Assembly (NCBI GenBank): GCA_963702765.1
Contig: CAVPEB010000027.1
Location: 124,001-188,000, forward strand
DNA length: 64,000 bases
Source of the DNA: DATMNR01 sp963702765
GTDB taxonomy: Bacteria > Chloroflexota > Ktedonobacteria > Ktedonobacterales > Ktedonobacteraceae
Direction of reading: 5' to 3'
In this document: positions 34,847-44,391 of the stretch, piece by piece
Numbering within the stretch: position 1 is the stretch's first letter
Layout: every line of letters starts with the position of its first letter
The notes under the pieces: model-generated
What the model saw: the letters and a program-made list of their open reading frames with translations, nothing else
Told to the model about the DNA's origin: nothing
Databases searched by the model: none
Made by a program: the position numbers and the translations under genes

Positions 34847-35197
34847 AGTTAGATTCTCCGTTCGTCTTCTTGTTGAAACTAGCCGTCGTAGCGATCGTGC
34901 GGTGCCTTCGTAGAGTTCCAGTTCTATGAACGAGATCGGACTCAAGCTGCACCAACTACTCTCAAAAGATACTGATAAAAATGTAACACTCAAAGATGTA
35001 AATTTGGGTAATAGGCTGGCGATTTCTTTGCAATTACTCTGTTGAAAGCATCTCTTCTTTTTAGCCTGGAGAGCCATTCTATAGGCAGATGGAAGAGAGA
35101 GTCACCAGCATACTTGGCAAGTTTTCACCAGCTTATTTCCTAAATTTACAGCAAGCCAATCCCCACTGAGTGGAAACATCAGGGCCACCAGCCAATA
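34847..35197. other. Intergenic stretch, no gene
   Basis: AT-rich at the right side. It is presumably the leader/promoter region of the Ig-like gene; no clear hexamer pair was found. Confidence 0.3.
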
Positions 35198-35563
35198 TCA
35201 AAAGTCTTGACTTGCGACCCATGCGAAGCGTGCTCGCCCAGGGATTGCACCAGAGCCTATAGCCACGTAAGAGCCAGTGAGCAATTGGATGTCAGGATTT
35301 GGTTCTGGGCGACCCTGGCCCGCGAAGATAGGCTGCTTTGCCGTGCACAGGTAGCCAGTATAGTTTTGCGCGGGTGTGCCCGGGTTGTCGATTAAATCGA
35401 AGACGATCTCCTGTGCAGCCTCGTTCCACACGCCTTGGAGCGCGTATTTCTCGAAGCCGAAGTCGATGGTTCCACCTAATTGCCCCACGCCATTTGAGGT
35501 GATGTTTAATAGTGCTTTGTATCCGTTTGCAACCATGTGCCAAGTACCTACAGGATCAGTCAT
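35198..35563 (-). CDS. Beta-rich small protein, unknown function
   Basis: 121 residues from ATG 35563, with AAAGGA 9 bases upstream; a longer in-frame start at 35647 has no site. MTDPVGTWHMVANGYKALLN followed by GVGQLGGTIDFGFEKYALQG, AAQEIVFDLID and LLTGSYVAIGSG gives alternating strands with a GTW start, similar in pattern to avidin- or lipocalin-like barrels. That is a fold guess only. It belongs to the minus-strand run of small unknown genes. Confidence 0.65.
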   Translation of the reverse strand: MTDPVGTWHMVANGYKALLNITSNGVGQLGGTIDFGFEKYALQGVWNEAAQEIVFDLIDNPGTPAQNYTGYLCTAKQPIFAGQGRPEPNPDIQLLTGSYVAIGSGAIPGRARFAWVASQDF

Positions 35564-35940
35564 GTTAGGTTTCCTTTCTGAGACGACAAGCCATCTGCAA
35601 TAATTGGCTTGAGCGAAATGAGATTTGCCAGCGTCAGTCGTCGGCAACTGGAAAAAAGCCTTTCAGCTCTATTTACTATCTTCTACCAAACGCTTTACGA
35701 GTTATTTGGGTTCCTGTAACTGGACATTGATACTGATCACATAATTAGCCTTTTGACGAAAATCTTACCCAACGATTTTCATGAGATGCATTTAGAATCA
35801 GCAAATCCACGACACATAATCTGCTCTTACGCAACCTCGACCAGGACGAGAAAGTAAATGTCCTTTACGTCAACGGCAGCAATCGCGAGAGACACACAGT
35901 GTGTCTCTCAAAGCTTACTTACAGGCGAACAGTGCTATTC
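35564..35940. other. Intergenic stretch, no gene
   Basis: No frame on either strand is convincing. The part near 35895-35910 has GACACACAGTGTGTCTC, a short palindrome (AGACACAC/GTGTGTCT) that may terminate the upstream minus-strand gene. Confidence 0.35.
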
Positions 35941-36336
35941 TCATCGCTCTGACAGGGTATCTTCTGGGATATAGCCGATGATCATATTGAGACCACAGGG
36001 TAAGGATGTAACCCAGCTCTGGTTGAAGATGACTTGGCAGGTTTGCGTCAACACATCGACCTCAACGCTCTCGATCTCGAATCGTGCGGCACCAATGAAC
36101 GGTACCGGTGCGAGGTAGTTCGGCTCACCGACCTCTACTGGAAAAGCCGATACTATCCAGGCGTTGGGGACGAGGGGGATGGTAGCAAAGTTTACTTCAG
36201 GCAACGGCGCCGCCTGGGGAGTGAGGAAGGCAAACCATCCGAAGAGGGCAAACTCCCCCGCCGCGTCGGGTGGGAGCGTCTTTCTGGGCGTCGGGAGGGA
36301 CTTACTTAGTTTGGAATCGACGGTCAGATTGGCCAT
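35941..36336 (-). CDS. Beta-rich small protein, unknown function
   Basis: 131 residues from ATG 36336, with AAAGGA upstream. The N-terminus MANLTVDSKLSKSLPTPRK is polar; the body has FALFGWFAFLTPQAAPLPEV-like hydrophobic strands, PNAWIVSAFPVEVG, ARFEIESVEVDVLTQTC and a cysteine at SLPCGLNMIIGYIPED. It could be a subunit of a larger assembly given its small size and beta character, but no family is recognised. Confidence 0.65.
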   Translation of the reverse strand: MANLTVDSKLSKSLPTPRKTLPPDAAGEFALFGWFAFLTPQAAPLPEVNFATIPLVPNAWIVSAFPVEVGEPNYLAPVPFIGAARFEIESVEVDVLTQTCQVIFNQSWVTSLPCGLNMIIGYIPEDTLSER

Positions 36337-36686
36337 TAAAATTTCCTTTCTGTGAGACTGTAGTACTGTGTATAAATTTGATCATTGAATGGGCGGATTG
36401 TTAAAAGTCTTGACAATTAAATGGGCGAGCAAGCAGTCAATGCGAAGTAACCAGCAGAGCCGAAAGAGAGAACTCACGGCAACGCTCAAAATTTTCCCTA
36501 CACACTATTGCACGTTTTGCCACTCATGGAATTGGAAAGATTTCGCCCACAGGGTGTTCCAAAATTTACAGGCATAACTTGGCCCTTGAGTATTCGGGGT
36601 TCCCGTAGCAGCAGGACAATTTCTAATTGTCTATCTGCAACAGGAAGACCTAGATGGTCAGCATGGGTACCATGTGCCTGAAATGT
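36337..36686. other. Intergenic stretch, no gene
   Basis: Contains only short frames of unlikely composition. It presumably holds the promoter of the 35941 gene; none is clear. Confidence 0.3.
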
Positions 36687-37076
36687 TTAGAGAACAACCA
36701 TTAATTGAGCTGTAAGCGTCACTGTTGAACACGACTGGCCCAACGTCGGAACCACTACCAGGGAAAGAGATCCAAAAAAGTATGGCGCGATACTATTGCA
36801 GAGGACAGAGGGAAGAGTCTCTCCATCAAACGCAGGCTGCGGGCCCGGATTTAGCAGCGGGCCCGAATTTATAGGCACTTGAATTGGCTCATAGTATACC
36901 GTATCGCCTGCGTACAATGTGATTTCGAGAACCGCATCCAGACTTTGATAATTGAAACCTGTCTCAACCGCGCTAAACAAACATGTCGTAATGGTATTAC
37001 CGGAAGGTTCCTGGTACAGCCCGAGGGTCACTGCCATACTTGAGAAAGCAGAGAGATTAGCTCCATTAGACCCCAC
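36687..37076 (-). CDS. Small unknown protein (start uncertain)
   Basis: 129 residues reading GSNGANLSAFSSMAVTLGLY, CLFSAVETGFNYQSLDAVLEITL, YYEPIQVPINSGPLLNPGPQP and SLSLVVVPTLGQSCSTVTLTAQ. The composition is natural and beta-rich, like its neighbours. GTG 37076 is a weak start with no ribosome site at normal distance; the same frame stays open upstream to about 37165 without an ATG, so the true start may be further upstream or lost to a frameshift. Confidence 0.5.
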   Translation of the reverse strand: MGSNGANLSAFSSMAVTLGLYQEPSGNTITTCLFSAVETGFNYQSLDAVLEITLYAGDTVYYEPIQVPINSGPLLNPGPQPAFDGETLPSVLCNSIAPYFFGSLSLVVVPTLGQSCSTVTLTAQLMVVL

Positions 37077-37122
37077 GATAATCCACGGGTCTGGATCAAA
37101 TCCCCCTAGTACTATAGTGGCA

Positions 37123-37193
37123 CGCTCGGTGTGCCGAGCGGAATACCACGAAATTGACTCTCCTTAGCGGGAGCACGCCCACTGCGTGTGGGC
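37123..37193. repeat. Two adjacent short hairpins
   Basis: CGCTCGG/CCGAGCG around TGTG (37123-37140) and GCCCAC/GTGGGC around TGCGT (37177-37193) lie side by side. They may be a terminator pair or a dispersed repeat. Confidence 0.45.
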
Positions 37194-37371
37194 AGGTGCG
37201 TAGACCGAGCGATCGTTATCTCACTCACTTCGTCAGACCTCCTGTTATGTGCTACTAATACGAATTGTTTTTGGTTACCATAGCTTAGACGCAGTAACTC
37301 ATCTTTTATAGTGGATGACTTTTCAGCGCTACATGCTTCCATACTGGAGGTATGGCCGGGATTTGTGCTGA

Positions 37372-37906
37372 TCATTCCACTACTGCCTGCCGAACCCCTT
37401 GCATGGCCGCTCCGTAGTCTGGCTCGCTCATCTGATCAGCGACATACTCGACATAGACGATGCGGTCGACACGATCAATCACAAAGACCGCTCGCTGGAG
37501 GAGCTGCCACTCCTTAATCCACACGCCAAAGTCCTGACCAAACTGCACGCTGTGATGAGCCGATAGTGCCTGATGCAGCACACCAGTACGATCCTGCCAG
37601 CGTGCTTGCATCTGGGGCAGGTCCGATACTGACGGTGTAGATGCACGCAACCGATGGCAAGACTGCACAAAGCGCTTCCATACGTCGCGTCACCACCTGG
37701 CAGACAGGTCGTTCCAAACTGTTTACCACGCTGAGCAGGCGCACCATGCCTGCTGAATCGGACAGACGAACCGTATGGACGGCCATATCCACCAGGTCCA
37801 GGTAGTTCAGGCAGAAGTCGGGAGCAGTTCCTCCTGGGTGCAGGCGTCTGCCGATGACTGTAAGTTGCGCATTGCTAGCGAATGCCTCGCCCATGCGTTC
37901 TTCCAT
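37372..37906 (-). pseudogene. tpx: Thiol peroxidase (Tpx-like), one-base frameshift
   Basis: From ATG 37906, with GGGGAG upstream: MEERMGEAFASNAQLTVIGR and LHPGGTAPDFCLNYLDLVDM, then the peroxidatic cysteine region SVVNSLERPVCQVVTRRMEAL, as in Tpx (xxPVCxxxTRR). Near 37625 the frame shifts by one base and continues as DLPQMQARWQDRTGV, FGVWIKEWQLLQRAVFVID, YVEYVADQMSEPDY to the end. Repaired it is about 178 residues. Tpx reduces hydroperoxides in the cytosol using thioredoxin. The resolving cysteine normally found in CIYTVS-like VDLPFAQ helix regions is plausible at CIYTVS. Confidence 0.75.
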
Positions 37907-38150
37907 GATGGCTTGCTCCCCCGTTTCCTCTGTCTCACCTTCAGCCTTTCTACTCACAAGTCTAGCGTATGGAAGCTGAAAATACGCCGTCAGAACTGAG
38001 GGTTTCTCACAAGGAGGAGGAAGCAAGAGGTACGAAGGATGCCCGTTAGAATTGAGGGAGTCTCTGACGGGCAAAGGGCGCGCAGATGCATGGAAGTTTG
38101 CGATGAACTGAACTGAGCCAGAGAACGCACCTGGAAAGGAGTGAGAAGGC

Positions 38151-40769
38151 TCACACGAGGTGGTGTTCCAGCGCATACCGGGTCGCGGCGCTTCTGAGAG
38201 GTGATCCCTAGCTTGCTGTAGATCGAGCGCACATGGAAATTGACGGTGACCACACCGATCACGAGACGCTCGGCAATCTGCGCGCTGGTCAAGCCCTGTG
38301 CAAGCAGTCGCAGCACGTCCATCTCGCGCAGGGTGAGTCCAGCATGATACGAAGACACGGCTGCAGCTGAGGATGGGGCACTAAGAGCAGGGATTGGCTC
38401 TGGCATCGGTTTCCAGTCGGCCAGGGCTTGCTCCGGTGCCATACTGCGCCCTTCTGCCCAGGCGGTGGTAAAGGTCTCTTTCCCAAGTTGGGCACGAGCG
38501 GTAGTGACTGAGAGCTCATAGTCAGCCTGATAGACGGGCGGGAGAGGTGTTCCCACAGCTACACGTAGGGATTCCACCGCACCCCAGAGCAGTGCTGCCC
38601 ACGTTGGGTCTCCCTGTGCCGCCACTACACCTGCCAATCCTTCGAGAGCAGAGGCGATGTTCTTGTCGCCCAGTTCCCTACAAAGCGCCAAGCTCTCCTC
38701 ATAGAGGGTACGGGCAGCTGCATAGTTGCTCTGGAAAGCCTCCACCTTCGCTAACCCCGAGAGTGATCGGGTAGCATGCCGTCGATCTCCTACCTCCTTG
38801 AAAAACACTACACTCTCTTCGAGGAGCGTACGTGCTTGAGTAGCATCCCCCTGACGGAGAGCTACCTGTCCCGCGAGGAAGAACCAGAGAGCAATTCCCC
38901 CCTGAGAGCCTATCTCATTCCAGAGCGCGAGACTCTCTTTAAGCAGCGATGCTATCCGCTCCTGATCATCCAAAGTTAAAAAGAGCACCAGTGCTAATTG
39001 GTGGAGCGAGGCTGCGATGCCGACCTTGTTCCCCAATTCCCTGAAAGCCACCAGGCATTCCTTATACATGGCTCGTGTTCTGGCATACTCGCCTCGCTCG
39101 AGGCACACCCAAGCCAGGTCATGAATCCCGCTGGCAATCCTCCACTTGTCGCCCATCTCTCTGGCGAGTGACACAGCCTCCTCCATCAATGAGTAAGCCG
39201 TTTCATAGTCACTTCTATCCATGGCAACGTGTCCCAGTCCAAAAAGGGTATCTGCGATGCCAGCCGTATCGCCGAGCTCCCGGCTCAGCGCCAAGCTCTC
39301 CTTGCAGAGCATCTCCACTAAGTCAATGTCGCCAACATTGAGAGCCAACCATACTGCGGCTTTGAGAGCTTTTGCCCGTACTGACATGGCAACCTTCTCG
39401 CTTCCCTCCAGTGCTGACACAAGAAAGTTCCACCCCTCATGATAATAACCACTTTCTTGCCAGAACCAGAACAGCGCAGCACCCAGGCGTAAGGCCATTT
39501 CGGCTTCTCCACGCTCGAGCAGCCAGCTCATAGCCGCCCGCAGGTTGTCATACTCTTGCTCCTGTCGGGCTAACCATACAGATTCCTGCTGAACCTTCCC
39601 ACGCCGGTTCCGCTGCTTCTGCCAACGCCAGATAATACACAGTATGGGCCTGACGGGTGTCTTCCATTTCCCTGTGTGCGGTGAGAGCCTCCAGCCCATA
39701 CTCACGGATCGTCTCCAGTATCAAGAAGCGCGGCTCCTCGCCTTTCTGACTGGCTTGTTGGAGCAAGCTCTTGTCGACGAGCGAAGCGACTGCACCCAAC
39801 ACCGATCCCACTTCGTCTCGAAAAGACGCGCTGACCGCCTCTATTGCTTCCAGAGTGCAACCACCGACAAAGACGGAGAGCCGCCGGAAGAGGCGCTGCT
39901 CCTGGGCAGTGAGCAGCTCATAGCTCCAGGCAAGCGTGTTGCGCAGAGACTGCTGTCGCTCAGGAAGATCGCGTGCGCCTCCTGTCAGGACGTGCAGTCG
40001 ACGATCCAACCTGGCGAGCAGTGCCTGTGGCGCAAGCAGCTTGACGCGGGCTGCTGCCAGTTCAATGGCCAACGGCAACCCATCGAGCCGGAAACAGATC
40101 TCGGCGATGGTCGCAGCATTGGCTGTCGTTACTTGGAAATCAGATTTGATGGCCTGTGCCCGTTGAATGAACAGATGTACAGATGGAACGAGTGCGAGTG
40201 TTTTATCATCTGGGAGACGCTTGGGATCTGGAAGCGCCAGGGGGAGGACAGCGAATTGGTGTTCACTCCGCAGGCGCAACACCTCGCGGCTCGTGACCAG
40301 GAGCTTGAGGGTCGGGCAGGCTTCCAATAGCTCTACAAGCAGTGTTGCCGCTGTGATGACGTGTTCAAAGTTGTCCAGGAGAAGGAGCCGGTGCTTGTCG
40401 CGCTGCGAGGTCTTGAGCCGTTCCATCACTGGCTCGCGGTCCGCTCTCGGTGAGTCCAAGGCGGCGAGCGATGGTCGGGATGACGAAGGCGGGATCGCTG
40501 ATGGGAGCGAGGGAGACCAGGTAAACGCCATCCGCGAAGTCGGGCACCAGGTCTCGAGCGACTTCGAGCGCGAGACGTGTTTTGCCTACGCCAGCCGTGC
40601 CGGTGAGGGTAAGCAGGCGGACATCTGGGCGCAAGAGCAGTGCCTGGATCTCCTTCTCCTCGTGCTCACGACCAATCAGCGAAGTGAGTGAGACAGGTAG
40701 GCCAGAGGAGACGAACTGGGCTTTGTCATCTGGAAGAGGCTCCGGAAAGTCGATGATGTTGTCCTGCAT
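38151..40769 (-). pseudogene. LuxR-type ATPase/TPR transcriptional regulator, three frameshifts
   Basis: Read in three shifted frames: residues 1-120 carry SLIGREHEEKEIQALLL and the P-loop LTGTAGVGKTRLALEVA; after a shift near 40440 the NB-ARC part continues with LLLLDNFEHVI, LLVTSREVLRL, FRLDGLPLAIELAAARV; after a shift near 39595 about ten TPR-like repeats follow (SLALSRELGD, EEAVSLAREMGDKW and similar). The LuxR helix-turn-helix is LTLREMDVLRLLAQGLTSAQ to VNFHVRSIYSKLGI, where a third shift near 38205 leads to SAATRYALEHHLV and the stop at 38151. Repaired, a large signal-responsive activator of about 870 residues. Confidence 0.82.
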
Positions 40770-41113
40770 ATAAGGTCTCTCTTCATGTCCAGGTAATGGT
40801 TTCAACCGCTTGCTGCTTACCGAAGCAACTGATTGAGCAGGAACGTACTACGTGGGATATCAGGAAGCGTAGCAGGACTAAGTCCTAACAATTGTCTCAT
40901 CACCTTCTACAATGCTATATTACCTGAAATCGATATCTTTCGCAAGGAATGTAACAGTATTACTAACATCCTGTACATGGAGGAATACCTGAGGAGTAAA
41001 GATGGCTGACGTCAATTGCGGAGAGAGCAGAGAGCCTACTTTCACCTTACGGAGAAATTTCACATTCTTCGTCATTCGCTTTCCTGCAAGATGCCACATC
41101 CGCTAGTAGTAGT
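40770..41113. other. Intergenic stretch, no gene
   Basis: No coding frame; the minus-strand promoter of the LuxR-type gene should lie here. No clear hexamer pair was seen. Confidence 0.3.
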
Positions 41114-41918
41114 TTAGTTGGCGAAATCGTGCAAAGCCTCGCGGAGTGCTGCTGCGAAGGCTTCAGTGTCGTTCATGAACGCCATATGGTTACCAGGAAA
41201 ATCGACATACTGGCAGCCGAGGCGTTCCGCGAGAATACGCGCTGTGCGTGCATAGTAGGCGTCCGCACTGCGGCGGCCAGCAGCCGTTATGATGGCTACG
41301 TGGTTTCGAGAGATGATGTCGAGATCGGGCACATAGGTGCTGATCGGCATATACTCCCTGGCCATGAAGAAGTCCATATTCGGTCCACCACCAATTCCAC
41401 CCCCTGGCACTTGTGAAGGAGCGTCAAAGCCGACGAGCGAGCTAAAAAACAGTGCCATGGCAGCGCGGGTCCCCTGAGTCGTATAGGTTTCATGCACTTT
41501 CTGCACAAAGCCTTGCCACGTTTCTGCGTCGGGGAGGATCGACATGACTGGCGGCTCATGCACGACCAATCCAGAGATTACTTCAGGAAGGTCTTCAGCG
41601 AGCTTGAGTCCAATGTTCGCGCCACCGCTATTGCCGAAGACATATGCCTTTTCGACACCCATTGCTCGGATCACAGCAGCCGCGTCGCGTGCCGACTGCG
41701 CCATATCCAGGTCGACTGAAACATCACCTGTGCTCCGCGAGTTGCACCTTCTGTCATAGTTGACAACTGTATACTCATTGGAAAGAATACTTGAGATTGG
41801 TGCATAGCGCATGGCATCACCACCTCCACCAGCGATGGTCAGCAGCAGTGGACCATCACCTTCATAATCATAAACGATATTCGCGCCTTCAGTGTGCACT
41901 GTACCTGTCGTTGGGCAT
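41114..41918 (-). CDS. Alpha/beta hydrolase with one-base shift at codon 2
   Basis: The body (261 residues) is a complete alpha/beta hydrolase: DYEGDGPLLLTIAGGGGDAM, VVNYDRRCNSRSTGD, the nucleophile in VFGNSGGANIGLKLAED, and the catalytic His in FPGNHMAFM. Its only in-frame start near the homology, GTG 41899, has no ribosome site. AAGGAG sits 8 bases before ATG 41918, and deleting one C from the CCC after it joins MPTTGTV to HTEGAN in frame. This is either a sequencing error or a true shift right at the start. Such hydrolases act on small esters, epoxides or lactones. Confidence 0.8.
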
Positions 41919-41985
41919 ATACGTTTCTCCTTACTGGTTTCTCTTTTTTCTGTGAAGAGTGCTTTCTGCGCCTGATTTTAATGAT

Positions 41986-43116
41986 TCATGAAATGATCAC
42001 TTCCATCCTCACCTCCACACCCAAAAAGCGAGCCATGTCTTCAACCTCCGCCTGAAGTCCCACATCTATTTCCAGCGCAAGCCGCTCAAAAGGCTCCACC
42101 ATCACCACAAAATGATTTTTCTCACGCTTGCTTTTCCACGTTCCAACAATGCGACCGTTCACCAGCATCGTAGGATGTACAATCCCACCACCGGCATTGA
42201 TACGCTTTGCGTATTGAGATGGTACAGCCAGGTCTCGCTTTTGATAGCCCAGCAAATAGATATCGAAGCGTGGCAATAAGCGAACGATTGGGGTTAATGG
42301 GGGTAGCTCATCAAGCCGACTTGCCTGTGTTTTGAGCATCCAAACAGGGGAACCGGTAGTTTCTACCTCCAGGAGTTCGCCCTCGATACGTTTCCATGCA
42401 GCGCGTGTCTTGCTTAGAGACAGTCCTGACCACGCGGCCTGGTCTCCTGGTGTAGCAGGGCCATAGGCACTCAAATAGCGGCGTGTGAGTTCAGCATAGG
42501 CTTCATCCTCGGATAAAGAGTGTCCTGTCTGCTTCTGTTCAACCCAATCGTTCAAGAGGACGTATGTCGGTTCATTGCCCCGATCAGGCCCAAAGCAGAT
42601 GAGGCCTTCGAGTGCGGCTCGAGCTAGCAGATGAGGCCTCGCCTGTCCCTCCAGGTGTATGCCATTCGTCGATAGGCGCTCAACGAGTTCTGCTCGCGTC
42701 AATGGACCCTGGTCGGCGAGGACATTGCGAATGATATGCATGCATCGCACACATATCTCCTCACTCAAACCAAGTTCCTCGCGACGCCTTCGATCACCTG
42801 CCACAAACACAGGACCTAGAAGCGGTAGAAGCCAGCCTATGTCATCTGATGCCAGCAGGTGTAATGTTCCACGAGGGCCCCATGTGCGAATGATAGTATG
42901 ATCATGCTCGCGCGCTTGCTCGACATCGGTCACAACAAGTCCAACACTGCGAGAACGCACTGCAAGTGTCGCAGCGGATGCATCTTGCGCCTGGATTCCA
43001 CATACCTCTTTCACAACCTGAACAACACCTATCGTCTCACCAGGATGCTGAGGAGTTAGCCGTTGAGCACGCAGGCGCAAAAAGCGAAGTTGGTCATCGG
43101 ATAGAAAAATCGGCAT
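41986..43116 (-). CDS. AlkZ/YcaQ-like winged-helix DNA glycosylase (HTH_42)
   Basis: 376 residues. The N-terminal LSDDQLRFLRLRAQRL and VVKEVCGIQAQDASAATLAVRSR carry the Q-A-Q motif of the AlkZ subgroup; Q-phi-Q or Q-phi-D residues are catalytic in characterised members. RTWGPRGTLHLLASDDIGWLLP, the winged-helix tandem LSAYGPATPGDQAAWSGLS and the late LLPRFDIYLLGYQKRD and GGIVHPTMLVNGRIVGTWK all follow family order. Characterised AlkZ/YcaQ enzymes unhook interstrand DNA crosslinks. The gene is six bases upstream-coupled with galU (43123), so the two are in one operon with galU first. A housekeeping repair role is more likely than self-resistance here. Confidence 0.85.
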   Translation of the reverse strand: MPIFLSDDQLRFLRLRAQRLTPQHPGETIGVVQVVKEVCGIQAQDASAATLAVRSRSVGLVVTDVEQAREHDHTIIRTWGPRGTLHLLASDDIGWLLPLLGPVFVAGDRRRREELGLSEEICVRCMHIIRNVLADQGPLTRAELVERLSTNGIHLEGQARPHLLARAALEGLICFGPDRGNEPTYVLLNDWVEQKQTGHSLSEDEAYAELTRRYLSAYGPATPGDQAAWSGLSLSKTRAAWKRIEGELLEVETTGSPVWMLKTQASRLDELPPLTPIVRLLPRFDIYLLGYQKRDLAVPSQYAKRINAGGGIVHPTMLVNGRIVGTWKSKREKNHFVVMVEPFERLALEIDVGLQAEVEDMARFLGVEVRMEVIIS

Positions 43117-43122
43117 AGATTA

Positions 43123-43989
43123 CTATTCGCTCAAGGCCTTCCGCATATATTCGCGCAAGTCGGCTGCCATTTCTGGACGCTTCAAAGCAAAGGCGATCGA
43201 GGTCGTCAATAAACCAAGTGGAGTGCCTGTATCGTAGCGCGTGCCAGTATAGATGGCACCGTAACAACGGCCAGCCTGAGCCTGCATTTCAATAGCATCA
43301 GTGACCTGAATTTCGCCGCCTCTGCCAGGCGGCGTTTGCTCCAGAAGCTCGAAGATATCAGGAGTCAAAACATAACGCCCGTACACTCCCAGGTCGGAGG
43401 GAGCCTCTTCAAGAGTCGGTTTCTCTACGACATGAGGAATCTTAACCACATTCGATCCAAGTTCTTCCACTGTGGCAATACCATAAGTAGGAATAACATC
43501 GGGGGGCAATGGCACGAGCGAAAGCACAGAACCCTGGTACCGTTCATATACTTCGATCAATTCAGTCAAACATGGCGTCTCTGGAGGAATCAAGATATCA
43601 CCAAGCATGACAACGAATGGTTCATCGCCTACCAGCTCTTTTGCGCACAGGACTGCATGACCAAGCCCGAGCGGCTCTGCCTGGCGCACCGAAGTATACA
43701 TAGCCATCGTCTGTAATTGGCGCAATTCTTCCAATTCTTTGCGCTTGCCCTTACGTTCCAGCACTGCTTCCAATTCAGGAAACGCATCAAAATGATCCTC
43801 GATGCTACGTTTACTCCGACTCGTCACGAAGATTATCTCTTCAATGCCTGCTGCCACCGCTTCTTCTACGATATATTGCAACGTCGGTTTATCGACAAGT
43901 GGCAACATCTCTTTTGGTATTACTTTGCTCGCTGGCAGCACGCGCGTTCCTAGACCAGCAACAGGTAAAACAGCTTTACGTATACTCAT
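43123..43989 (-). CDS. galU: UTP--glucose-1-phosphate uridylyltransferase
   Basis: 288 residues starting SIRKAVLPVAGLGTRVLPASKVIPKEMLP, the GalU nucleotide-binding signature with G-x-G-T-R and the KEMLP lysine. VDKPTLQYIVEEA, VMLGDILIP, VEKP and the second lysine region complete the nucleotidyltransferase fold, and TPPGRGGEIQVTDAI is characteristic of GalU. The enzyme makes UDP-glucose from UTP and glucose 1-phosphate for glycans and glycolipids. An AGGAGG-like site precedes the ATG. It heads an operon with the AlkZ-like gene. Confidence 0.95.
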   Translation of the reverse strand: MSIRKAVLPVAGLGTRVLPASKVIPKEMLPLVDKPTLQYIVEEAVAAGIEEIIFVTSRSKRSIEDHFDAFPELEAVLERKGKRKELEELRQLQTMAMYTSVRQAEPLGLGHAVLCAKELVGDEPFVVMLGDILIPPETPCLTELIEVYERYQGSVLSLVPLPPDVIPTYGIATVEELGSNVVKIPHVVEKPTLEEAPSDLGVYGRYVLTPDIFELLEQTPPGRGGEIQVTDAIEMQAQAGRCYGAIYTGTRYDTGTPLGLLTTSIAFALKRPEMAADLREYMRKALSE

Positions 43990-44087
43990 ATATCCTCCTA
44001 AACCTTCCTTCTACAGGTTTACACTCTCGTAGCTATTGTAGGGGATACACGAACCGAGGTCAATCAGCACTTAAGGGAAAAACAAGG

Positions 44088-44250
44088 CTTCTCAAAAGTC
44101 GCTTTTAACCAGACCTGGCTCGCAAGCGAGCCATTTTCGTGAGGGTGTGAAGGGGTTTTGTGTGTCCACGGACACACAAAACCCCTTCACACCCTCATAT
44201 AATCGCGCCGTACGCGCGCAAAAAACAGTCACAAAGCGACTTTTGAGAAG
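44088..44250. mobile_element. MITE-like cruciform element with 18-bp terminal inverted repeats
   Basis: CTTCTCAAAAGTCGCTTT (44088-44105) and its exact complement (44233-44250) bound the element. Inside are an 8-bp hairpin (44116-44133) and a 27-bp perfect stem (44141-44167 with 44170-44196) with a two-base gap at its tip. It has no coding capacity. It lies between the divergent galU and histidine kinase genes. Confidence 0.7.
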
Positions 44251-44391
44251 CTTAGAAATAGGCACAGAGGAATATCTTCATAGACTTTATTGCTGTGGTA
44301 TACTACGCAAGGGGAATAGCTTTTTACGCTCATGAATCGGGAGTGAGGGATATCATCTTCGCCATGTACCACTCCCTCGAAAGGAAGACGG

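Noticed and set aside
37112..37375. 87-codon minus-strand frame between unknown gene and Tpx
   Set aside because: It crosses two hairpin repeats and has no recognisable fold or start signal.
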